64,000 bases of DNA from Chrysogorgia sp. JL179-B06 (lineage: Eukaryota; Cnidaria; Anthozoa; Scleralcyonacea; Chrysogorgiidae): NCBI GenBank assembly GCA_035772405.1, contig JAYKKM010000040.1, positions 124,001 to 188,000 on the forward strand. Direction: 5' to 3'. The notes under the pieces are model-generated. The model was not told the DNA's origin, did no database searches, and saw nothing but the letters and a program-made list of their open reading frames with translations. Shown here in pieces: positions 31,927-43,400 of this stretch. The position numbers were made by a program, and so were the translations under genes. Within the stretch, counting starts at the first letter, position 1; every line of letters starts with the position of its first letter.

Positions 31927-34900
31927 TTAAACATCGTTGTGTTCGGCAGCTTGCTGTAATGTTTTCTGTGCCATTTCTAAAGCTCCCTCCATTGTTTCAT
32001 TACCACCAATAAATCCCGAGGCATGGACAAATATACAGCCAGGAATTCCACTTATTTTAACCAGTGCCTCGTCTCGCATACCACGCCACTCTTCTAGTAG
32101 ACTTAACCTTAGAAAAAAGACATTTCACCTTAGACAATTATAACCATTGTTGAGGTAAGTTTTAAGTGTAAGGGCCTTGGTGATGCAATTTTTTAACTTG
32201 TCCCAAACAAAACCAAGTTTAAATGCCAAATATTGAACCTCGATATACCCATATTTCTGGTTCAATACCTGCAAACTTGGAAGCATGTGTGGCGTGTGCT
32301 GTTAGGGCACTGCCACTCACCGCTAAGTGAAGCCTGGTCGGATGGGGTTAGTACTTGGATGGGTGACCATCTGGGAACAACCTTGTGTTGATTCGCGAGT
32401 TTGGAACTCATGTGAGTAGAGTTATTAGTTGATCTCTCCCGTGCTTCGAGGGTTTTCCTCCGGGGTGGCAGTCTGCGGCGCCTTTGACATACCTTTGACT
32501 TGGCCATGTTCGAGCAAAACAATTTGTAAAAGTCACGTCTGTTGTGTCTGTTAATAAGACAATTAAACTTACCTGTTTTCAAATGAGTTGGGACTCACAG
32601 AAACACACTACAAAGAAAGATATTGTATTGATTACATTTAGGCACCCTTTGCTGACTTAATTTTCAACATTATCTGTAATATGAACATTATTTGTCTCTT
32701 TACTGACCTGAATTCTCCACTTGCCATTATTGTCACTGTACAATGCAAACTTAATAGAAACATCAATATTAAGATATTTTTCTAATGAGAACATGTGATC
32801 CTTCCATGGACATCCACCTTCCAAAAGAATGATCTCTCCACTGGAATCAACCTGAATAATGGAGTTTAAAAGTCTTTCTCTGTTAAAGCACCATACATTA
32901 ATATTATTCATCCAACAAGCCCCATTATCAACATACAAATTTCCTTATTGGTCTCCAAACATTTCTTATAGTACTAGTTGGGAGAAGTTGTTTTAAAACA
33001 TGTCAGTTTATCTTTGGTGATCATTTCCTTTATTCTCATTACTTCTATGCTTGGTTAACCATTGATATTATTAGAAGAAGTTAGATGTTGATCACTTCTG
33101 GGGCACATAATTAGGTTCTATTGCATTTATGAAAAAAGTACCTTATAGCGGTCCTCGATCGCTTTTTGAACAATTGTTCTAGCTGGTAACCATGAATTTT
33201 TAAAATAGTTCACATTTTCCAGGAACTCAGCTCCTACCATCTCCATGGCTTTACGAAAACAGGTCTAGACAGAAGAATAGCAGATGATGAAATATCACAA
33301 TTATCTAAGCAATGCCAGCACATGATGTTTTATAATCAATAGCCCCTTTAAAGCGGTTGCTATTAATAGCTCAAAATGCAGACAAACAAACCAAATTTGA
33401 CTTGCAAATGAGCTATTTTCTTTTGTTATGGCCGCAATAATTATGGGGGTAAATGCGGACAAACATGGGTACTGACGTCATCTCAAAAAAAAAGCTTTTC
33501 CAGTACATGCTAAAATACTAATTGCTCATCTGTGTGATTCACAGTTTTAGTAATAATGACAGCAGTAATATTTATTTAATAATTGATTTGGAAAATGATT
33601 CACCTCAGGATCTGGATCCTTATCATTCCACTTTGGATTAAATGAACCAACACGAGAACTGATATTTGTTGAAACAGAGTACCTAGAAGATAGAATAACA
33701 ATATTTAAGGTTGCTACTTTGTGTACTGGATACAGAATATTACATCATTGAAATATTGAGTTTAAAAGTAGGGTTAGTATTCCTTTATTTCAGGATTAGG
33801 ACTAGAGTTTTTATTTGGGTTATGGTTTTTGTTCTTGTAAAGCTTCTGAATCTCGAGAAAATAGCCTTGATGTGTCTATGACGTAGTCTGTGTCCATTGT
33901 GTGTCTGGTACACGAAGACGATGCCAATATTAAATAAAATAAATAACAGGCGTATAGAAAGGGTTAGTTGGTTGAGGGGATGATTTGTTGAATGGGAAGA
34001 AAACAACTTCTCAGCTGTTGTAATTACTTGGGGTACTGTGGTAGGCGAGTCTAGGTTTCGGCTTTGTATTTTGCATTGCGAGCATTAGTCTCTCGGCCGT
34101 GCAATATTGACCCAACAGGTTTTGCGAACGAAACTGAGGCATTTTGTGCTTGGCAGCCAAGTTCTCTCTTTTTGACAGCTTGGCGTTTGACCTGGTTCGA
34201 CGAACAGTTCTCAAAGCTTTTAGAAGACTTCAGCTGACTTACTTGAACGCTGTTATTGATCAGTCATGTAGTTGACAACTGTGTTAATGTTAAATATACT
34301 CACTACACTTACAAATGCAGACATTGATGGTGGTAAACCTACTCCAAAAGATGCTGAGCTAATATTTCGAATCAGTCTCAATCAAAACAAACTGATTATA
34401 TATATATATCCCGCCATAGATTTGCCTAAAAAGAGATCGCCAATTGACATTATTGGAGGATTGGTGCCAAGCCACAGGGGGGATGCCACCCCCTGATCAG
34501 AGGTGACCATGCCAACCCCACCACAGCCCACCTCCAGGCACCAGTCACACTGTCAAAGCAGTGGAAATATATATACTTACCTTGTCTTTTTAGGAGTGGG
34601 TGGGTGGGTCAACACAGCGCAAAGTAAGAAATTCCAAGTATCCACCAGTGCTGTCAATAGCGCGCGCAAAAACCCAGTCAAGCTCAGACCACGCTGACAA
34701 GACTCTGATGAGCGCTGAGGATGCCCCCGCATATTAGATAATATGTAGGAGACCGCTGACCAACCATGAGTCCTATATCCCGCTGATTAACATTGTCTCC
34801 TTTTTTACTTGCCTAAATTACATTTAGCCTAATTTAAAATAAGCTTATGCCAAGCTGCATTGCTATTAGTAGCCCAAGTAAATGCCTAGTGGGTGTCTTG

Positions 34901-35555
34901 TTGTCACATGAAAAGTATGGCTGTACAAGTACTTATAGGAATTTTAATATTAAGACAGATACTAGTACATTATGGTACCTTGGCTCTCCATCGTATTGAT
35001 TTACACCATTGTCAATTGCATCAATTTCTTGCACAAAGTTTTCGTAGACTTTTTCATAAATTAAACCAACCACCGCATCATCTTTCTTTACTCCAAACAT
35101 CTCAGCCAAAATCTCCTTTCCAAAGTGAAGGTAGACCAAACCAGCACTACTTAGTTTAATATCCCATTTCATGCCTCCAAGAGAATTCATTGTGCCACTA
35201 AAACTCCTTAGCAACAGACACAAATGATACACATTGGACAATTATGGCTTCCAAAATGTTTAGGCTAGCTTAAAATGATAGTATTTCATATTTAAATACC
35301 AACAAATAAATGACAATACCTTTGATGATGGTCGTATCTGTGAGACAATGGTTCATATACTCCACCAACATCCACAACAATATCACAAGTGTCTAAAATA
35401 TTTTGGTCTCTTGTTCTTACAATTTCAGTCTTCTCATATTGTGGTAGCAGGCGTAACATGCAACATGCCAATACTTCATCACAATGAAATTTGCCATCAT
35501 GGGTTCCAATTGTTTTGCATGAGTTCAGCTTTTTTGCAGCCGGTTCAGATGCCAT
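31927..35555 (-). CDS. MYG1: MYG1 exonuclease (UPF0160, 7 exons, 341 aa)
   Basis: MYG1 is a 3'-5' RNA exonuclease of the DHH-like fold, acting in nucleus and mitochondria in mammals. Exons in transcript order: 35555-35320, 35206-34979, 33682-33604, 33264-33142, 32851-32708, 32607-32573, 32107-31927. Phases agree at every junction. Metal-binding motifs are visible: IGTHDGKFHCDE (16-27), DVGG, and RYDHHQ (73-78). Downstream blocks KLSSAGLVYLHFG, VYENFVQEIDAIDNGVNQY, GEPRYS, NSWLPARTIV, SGEIILLEGGCPWKDH and SGIPGCIFVHASGFIGG are family hallmarks in order. The short 35-bp exon 6 (CVSVSPNSFEN) was found by matching the family gap between KWRIQ and the final exon. The N-terminus is short and has no obvious mitochondrial presequence, unlike the human form. 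It is tail to tail with RAD54B. Confidence 0.95.
32265..32565 (+). mobile_element. 5S rRNA-derived SINE in MYG1 intron 6
   Basis: Positions about 32300-32385 follow the 3' two-thirds of 5S rRNA: GCTAAG, GGTCGG, then GGTTAGTACTTGGATGGGTG, ACC and CTGGGAA. These cover the internal pol III promoter (A box, IE, C box). The downstream body includes TTCGAGGGTTTTCCTCCGGG, a word typical of marine invertebrate repeats. It lies antisense to MYG1. It is not a functional 5S gene: the 5' third and the closing stem are missing. Confidence 0.75.
32905..33100 (-). repeat. Interspersed repeat, reverse relative of 9320-9505
   Basis: Contains TTATTGGTCTCCAAACATTT, ACTAGTTGGGAGAAG and TTTATCTTTGGTGATCATTT, the reverse complement of the HPS4 intron 4 repeat. 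Located in MYG1 intron 4. Confidence 0.75.
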
Positions 35556-35639
35556 GACAACAAAGAACTTTCTCAGAATAGTTCCTGGAATTAATTATAC
35601 AGTAATTTAACAGGAAACATAATTTGCCATTCTCGACTC

Positions 35640-36260
35640 TTTCAACAATCAACTTTTTTCTCAGCTAGCCCCTGTTTACATGGTGTAGGGTGACCCTTAT
35701 AGCAGGGCTAACTCCTCTAGTAGGGTCACCCTCCCTTTGTGTGGCCACTAAACAAATTAAAAATGGCACACAAACGAAGAGTTTTGGTGGCAAGTTTTAT
35801 TATTTGTCTCTTGGTCATTTGGTCGCTGCATTTCAATGCTGTGGTCTATTGCTTGGCTTTTTGTTGTTTCAAAAATGTCATCAACAACAGTTAGCAATTT
35901 ATGCAGTGAACCAGTACAATGCTGCTTTAGCTCGGATGAGACACGTTCGAAGGAGAGCTGTTCATCGTCGTTGATTTTGGCAGATTCCTGGTAGAACAGA
36001 ACAGTGCATGGTGACTCAACTTACTTGAATCTGAAATACACCAAATAGTAGCGCTTTTGTTGCACGCTTTTTTACTGAAATATGACCCGTCTGGGAAGGT
36101 GACCCTAGCTGATGCGTTTACATGGGTAAAGTAAACAAAAATATAGCCCTGCGGTAACCCTACCCCGAGGGTCACACATGTAAACAAAACCGGAAAAGAC
36201 AATGTACTAGGGTAACCCTTCTGCTAGGGTAACCCTTCCAGAAGGGTCACCCTTATAAGT
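35640..36260 (+). mobile_element. Harbinger-like DNA transposon remnant between MYG1 and CASTOR
   Basis: The ends are dense in AGGGTGACCC/AGGGTCACC/AGGGTAACCC words next to TTTACATG: left at 35670-35735, right at 36092-36255. A plus-strand frame at 35690-35974 ends in an Arg-rich RMRHVRRRAVHRR and, after a stop, continues FWQIPGRTEQC. This resembles the RRR-FWVRPGRT entry to Harbinger transposases. The rest is deleted. It occupies the shared upstream region of the divergent MYG1/CASTOR pair. Confidence 0.55.
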
Positions 36261-36276
36261 TAGGTTATATAATAAC

Positions 36277-36445
36277 CACAGATAACAGGTATATACTTCA
36301 TGGTATTACCATGAAGTATATACCTGTTATCTGTAAATACTAGACATGGATTCCATCTGTTTTTTATAACCGTGATCCTAACTGTAAAATATGGTGGGAG
36401 ACTATTATATGTATTGTTACCATGAAGTATATTATCCCGGTTAAC
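36277..36445. mobile_element. MITE relative with a 57-bp near-perfect palindrome at its left end
   Basis: Positions 36277-36333 are two 28-base arms (ACAGATAACAGGTATATACT... and its inverse) around a single T. After that, the sequence follows the inner MITE of 18405-18606: GACATGGATTCCATCTGTTT, TATGGTGGGAGACTAT and TGTTACCATGAAGTATAT. It appears that the left terminal repeat was duplicated in inverse orientation. Confidence 0.75.
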
Positions 36446-37433
36446 AGCTTAGGTAGTCATCAGTCAGCATTTACAGTAAGAGCACTGGGTTAGCTGTGAG
36501 ACATACTGACCCTTTGGCCGATTCACATTTCCAGCAATCAGTAATTGGTGTGATAGGTGAAAGCTCTATATATATATGGTGAAAGGCTGAAAGCTATACT
36601 GATGCCTGGAGTGGTGCTGAGTGATATAATATCACTCAGCCTTAATTTCATATAACTCAAAGTGAACAAGCTAAAGTCAGGGTGTATTAAAAATACATTA
36701 CAAACCTTTAAAAAGCGACCGAAACAGTAGAGGAAAAGCAATTTTTCACCAGCACATAGAAACCGTAAATAACACGTGTTTTAAAAACCTAGATATTCCC
36801 CCCTGAATTTATTGAGATTTTGAGGAAATTCCCAAGGGGGTGGTTATAGAAAGCACGATGTTTAGCTTTCAAATACTACCCAATCAGCGTTCAATAATAC
36901 GTCACGTGGTGATATCTAATTTCGAGACTTTGACCAGGCATGATATATTTACGAGAAATTTATAAAAAAATATTTGGAAGCAGATGTATGGCGTTATGGT
37001 CACACTTGACTATATTTTTGTGAACGGTTTCTCTGGGGTTGTACGTCCACTCAAAAGGCATTTTAAATAAAAGGAGAAAAGCTCACTGTTCTCTTTCAGT
37101 GACTCGCTTGGTAGTTGGTTGTATAAAGCGCCAAAAGTCAACCAACATTACCAAGTATATTAAATTCCAGACAGCATCCTGATTTGATATTCATCATTGT
37201 AATGTAAGTATATTTATTTGTGTGTTTATGCTTTGAAAACTACGCTTTTCTTGTAAAGCTCTGGAATATATATATATATAGTTCCCTAATTCTAAACCCT
37301 CGAGTAGGATATTTAAGCTGAGTTTCCCCCCAGAGGTCGTTTTACACTAATTATAAATTCATATCGATGACCGCCTTTGGTTATTTATTATTAAAATCTT
37401 TACATTTTGTTATTTGACTGTGTTTTTTAGTTT

Positions 37434-40400
37434 ATGGCAAACCAGAATGGCACACTGAGAGTACATGACACCAGAATGGAGCTGCACATATTGGAATATG
37501 ACTTGAGAATGGCGAGTATTGCGAAGAATGCCATTGCAAGTTACACACATTATCTCATTAAAATATGTATGTTGCCCCAGTCAAGGTATGGTTGTCAGAT
37601 AGCTGCTAGAGATAGATATTAAAATAAACCAAGATGCTGCTATGTTCTCAAAACAATGGCGGAAATGTATTAAAATACAGGGAAATTTGGGAAGGAGTGA
37701 AGGGACTGCTGGTGGTCACAGAATGTGAATGAACAAGATTAGAAACAGTCGGCATTATCTTCCAACATATCCTTGCCTTTATTTTGCTGATAATGATCAA
37801 TTGCCGTCTATTTTGATATGATCTGTTATTCTGTGCATATATAATATCATATTATCCCATATTTGTTGTATTGATGGGTGCTAGGGGATGGGGTTAGAAG
37901 GGTTGGGATGACACTGTTAGCATTAGGATTAAAGGTGCTGTTAAGTCCGTTCTGCTTATGTGTGATATTTTAAATGTGGGGGACTCCATATGTCAACAAA
38001 CTTTAACGGAATAGATATGCAACAGTTTGAAAGCGAGTATTCCTCAAAGGTGGTGAAGGTGCAAGTGGTAGTCAAATATATTATCCACATTTAGGAACAG
38101 AACAGCTTCTTATAACATGCTTTTTAGGTGGAAAAGCTCAAGCATGGAAAACAAATCTGTAATACTTCATGTTCAATGTTTATATAATGCAGTGTAAACA
38201 AACAATGTAAACAGAAACTTGGACATGCACAGAACGGACTTGACGGCACCTTTAAGGGTTGGATTATGGTTAAGAGTGTCTATTTTATTAAGCTCGGAAT
38301 TAATATGAAACCCTCAAATATCTTCACTAGCACATTTGCAGTGTCATATTATCTCACCACTGTAATTACTTCTCATTTCTTTCATGTGAACTGATTTGGT
38401 AAAAAAATTTTTTAATATAGACCAGGATTCTTTAGCTTTACTGAGACAAACGATGATTACTCTATCACTTTGGAAGAAAATGTATTTCAGGGTAATGTTT
38501 ACTTCATCACTCAAGTATGTTATATGCAGCTCTATTTTTCTATAAAGAAATAGCAGGGACCATAGGCAGGTTTCTGTTTGTAGGGGTTTGACTATAAGTC
38601 AATCTTTATGCCTACACTATGCACAACATGAATTTATATCTGACTGTTTAGTTTAGTCTGTAATATTGTTTTTCAAATCAAATTATTACACAGTTGACCT
38701 TTTTTTCTTGATGTTTTAGATCTTCCCAAAAGTGAATCCTTGACATATTCTGACAGTGTTTGGAATGTGCTTACAGTGTCCCCTGGGGCCATGGACATTA
38801 GTGAGATAACAGGCATTAGCAAGATTGTCAATTCCATAATTGTTCCATTGGCTGACAATGATATTTCATTGTTTTGTATGTCAACATACCAAGGAGATTT
38901 CATTTTGGTAAAAACAATTCCAATTTGACATGTATGCTAAAGGTCGTATAACGTCTGTGGGAATTTAACATACATAATATGTAATCTATGGATTCTCCTG
39001 AGAAAAATTGTAATATATCTTGTCAGCTGAAAATTTCATCTTCATAGACTTTCAACTTTTTGCTGTTAAAGTTGATGGAAATTATGACATATCGGGCATC
39101 TGTAAAGAGGTTTTCATGTAGACAGATGCCCACTCTGATGTCATTTCCATCAACTTTCTCAGGAGAATCATAGATTACAAATATGTTAAATTCCCACAGG
39201 CATGTTATACGACCTTAAAATATCCTGAAAAATAATAATGTTGTTTCAAACTTAAATTCTGTTACCTATCAATTAACGAAAAATCCAATGTCGATGCACC
39301 TTTTGTTTCAAAGGTAAAGAAAAATGATTTGCCCAAAGCAATTCGATGTCTGAGTGGATCATTTAAAATTTTTCATGAAGGAGGATATCACAATCTTATA
39401 CCACCATGCAACAGTGGGGTACCACACATAATTAACCATGATGACTCAGGTATTTTGACCATGCTCAACTTAATTATTTATTTATTAGGTTTGCCTTATT
39501 ACTGCAGTCCCATGTAAAGATAAATAAGATAGTGGATTAAAATCTGCAATAGTGGATTACTTCATGCTCAAGGGAATATTGTTTTGATGTTTACAGACAC
39601 TATTGTTAGACCAATCATTTCCTTAACTTCTTTATTGCATTTTTTTAGTTGGTACCAGTCATCCTTTGGTTCATGCAACTGTCAGCCCTTTGAATGATTT
39701 TCATGTGATCAGTTTAAACAGTCATTATTTCTCATGTTTAATACCAACTTTAATTGACATCATGTTTTATTCCAGGTAAAATGTAAATTGGGGGATCAAT
39801 AATCATGATGATCAATAATCATCATGATCAATGTGATCATCATGATCAATAATAATCATGATCAATAATCATCATGATGATCAATAATCATGATGATCAA
39901 TGATCATCATGATCAATAATCATCATGATCAATGATCATCATGATCAATAATCATCATGATCAATAATCATCATGATCAATAATAATCATGATCAATGTG
40001 ATCATCATTATCAATAATCATCGTGATCAATAATCATCATGATCAATGATCAATAATCATAATGATCAATGTGATCATCATGACCATCATCTATATGATC
40101 AGTCATCATCATGATCATAATTGGTTCTCATCATGATCCATCATAATCATTATGATCCATCATAATCAACGTCGTCATTATGATCTGTCGTCGTCGCCAT
40201 CGTCGTCATCATTAACGTCATCATTCTTAACGTCAGCATCATTAATGTCGTCATCATCGTTAACGTTCTCGTTATTAACGGCATCATCGTCATCATCGTT
40301 AACGTCATCATGATCATTGTAACGTCATCATCATTAACGTCATCATCATTAATGTCATCATCATTAACGTAATCATCGTCGTCATCATTAACGTCATCAT

Positions 40401-43400
40401 CATTAACGTCGTCATCATTAACTTCATCATCATTAACGTCATCATTGTCGTCATCATCGTTAACGTTATCATCATTAACGTCATCATCATCATTAACGTC
40501 ATCATCATTAACGTCGTCATCATTAACTTCATCATCATTAACGTCATCATTGTCGTCATCATCGTTAACGTTATCATCATTAACGTCATCATCATCATTA
40601 ACGTCATCATCGTTAGCGTTGTCATCTTTAACTTCATCATCATTAACATCATCATCATTAACGTCATCATCGTCATCATCAACTTCATTAACGTCATCAT
40701 CATCATTAACGTCATCATCGTTAGCGTTGTCATCTTTAACTTCATCATCATTAACGTCATCATCATCATTAACGTCATCATCGTCATCATCAACTTCATT
40801 AACGTCATCATTAACGTCATCATTAACGTCATCATCAACTTCATCAACTTCATCAACGAACGTCATCATTAACGTCATCATCGTTAGCGTTATAATCTTT
40901 AACGTCATCATCATTAACGTCATCATCGTCATCATCAACTTCATTAACGTCATCATTAACGTCATCATTAACGTCATCATCAACTTCATCAACGAACGTC
41001 ATCATTAACGTCATCATCGTTAGCGTTATAATCTTTAACGTCATCATCATTAACGTCATCATCGTCATCATCAACTTCATTAACGTCATCATCATCATCA
41101 TCATTACATCATCATTATTAACGTCATCATCATTAACGTCGTCATCATCGTCTATTATTTCGTTAAATTATGTTTTTTTCTCCCAGCACTCGAACGTCAC
41201 CTAAAGAGGGTTATGAAACGTTTTTTCATTTTTCCTTTATCGATGGAGATTTATCAGTAGTGCTAGATGATGAAGCTTTGTCAAGGTTGGTCATTTAACA
41301 AACCATTCTCAATCTGTTTTTAGAACATCTCTACACTCTATTTACATTTTAACTGCAGCTCTCGGGCATATTTACATGAAGTTCTCAGTATTAGACTAAC
41401 GTTCGTCGTTTCTTACTCTCTCTCTCTCTTCACCCTTCACTTCTATATATATTTATGGAAAAAAGTAAACATCTGAAATTGTAATTAGAAACTGGAATTG
41501 TAATTCGAATATTGTATTTGTTCTACTTTGTTTTTAGAATTCCTAGTAAATATGTTTACACAAGTTCATTACGTGAGCAATGGAGGATTATTAAAATTGG
41601 TGATCATCCTTTAGGATTTGGTGAGTCATGTCGTTCTGCCACGAGGAAAAAACCCTTTTCTGTTCACTCAAATGTTCAAAAATTGCTTTTTCTTACACTC
41701 ATTCATACACATATCATTGATACTCATTGATACACTTATGCTCATTCATACACTCATTGCGTGGAAAAATTCCAAAATTATTACCACTAATCCGCAGTAC
41801 CATCAGAGACGTCGTCTGAAGGCTTAGCATATCAATAGCGCCCACGCCCCATTGAATCGCGATGACGGTGGTTTATTTGAAGAAGCTTATTTGCATCTTG
41901 TTAATATAGATAACATCATCATCGGTTCTATGAGGGTATAAATAGGGATCCTAACTTTACAACAATTACCCCTGATGAAGACACTAGATTGGAGTGTCGA
42001 AACGTTGGGTCATGGACAGTAACTTTTAAAGTTACGTTCAAAAAACTTTTTAAAGCCAGAGTAGCGCCAAACTATGTCTGATTTATCACCCTGGTTGCGT
42101 TGGGAAATTGTTTATTAATATTTATTTTATTTTATGATTTTAGATGAGTGTGGTATAGTTGTAACAATATTTATTTTATTTTATGATTTAGATGAGTGTG
42201 GTATAGTTGCACAGATTGCAGAGCCTCTTGTTGAGGCAAAGATAACAACCTTCTACATCAGCTCGTGTAATTTAGGACATACTTTGGTAAGCAACTCACG
42301 ATCAAGTGACATTGCACTAAAAATAAGAGAACTTCAATGATGTCGAACAATATTAAAAGTATTTCCGTGTTTCTATTGACGATGTTTTGGACGACGTCAA
42401 TTTTTCCGAACATGCTAATTCAACACAATACCAGTGCGGTTGCCCAGCACTTTCTGCAATGTGAACACGCACAATTCCTTGTCGAATTACACAACCTATA
42501 TGACTGACTCAATGACGCTACTTTTTCTTTTAACTTATCCGCTTCCATAAAAAATCTCATCTTTAATAACTATAAAATCCTTTACCGTAATTATTCGAAT
42601 AAACGCCGCGGCGTTTATTAAATTTTTGGCGCTTCAGGTGCGGCGTTTATTCGAGGGCGGCGTTTATTCGAGGGCGGCGTTTATTGCAAATTTTGTAACA
42701 ACAACTGTGAATTTATTAAAAAACTAAGAATAAAATTCATATGTCTTTTAAATATATATAAATATATATAAAAATTGAACTGTTCACTGTCTTATATAAT
42801 GACTAAGTTTCATTCTATTTCAATGTCACTGTCTCCTTCGTGGTCGGAGTCTAACAGCTGAATAGTAGGGCATGCCTCTTCAACATCGGAAGACGTGTAT
42901 TCTTCAGTGTCGAAAGGATTCGTTTCTGGCTCGTCGAGAATATCCAGTTGTGATTTCAGGACGGCTTGTCCAGTGTTGCACGGCTGTCCCTCCTCCTTGA
43001 AACAGTGAATCGCATCATCTTCTGAGCCGTCAACTGGAAGGTTCAATGCACAACTTTTGAACGATTTCTTGATGACATCTGTAGGAAATTCATCCCAGGA
43101 ATCCAGAATCCACTGCAAAATGGTTTTTCTTGGTGGCGCTTTCAAATTCCCAGCTGCTGTTTCTTCGTGAATGCCTACTGTCGCCAGCCATTCATCATAC
43201 CTTTCTGTGCACAATGATTTGAATGGTTTGTTCCAACTTACGTCGGGCGCCTGTATATATTTGGTACAACCTCCCGTTTATTAAATTTTTGGCGCTTCAG
43301 GTGCGGCGTTTATTCGAGGGCGGCGTTTAATAATATTTTTGCTTGTCCCTGCGGCGTTTATTCGAGGGCGGCGTTTATTCGAGGGAGGCGTTTATTCGAA

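Noticed and set aside
32300..32385. 5S rRNA gene
   Set aside because: Only the 3' two-thirds resemble 5S, several conserved positions differ, and the closing stem is missing. It is best explained as a SINE head.
32657..32707. Read-through of MYG1 exon 5 giving a C-terminus VSKETNNVHITDNVEN
   Set aside because: It ends the protein before the conserved SGIPGCIFVHASGF block. A good GT donor at 32707 and downstream exons 6 and 7 in matching phase were found.
40150..41104. 280-codon Asp/Val/Met-rich frame
   Set aside because: A trinucleotide microsatellite in CASTOR intron 5. All strands and frames are open for the same reason.
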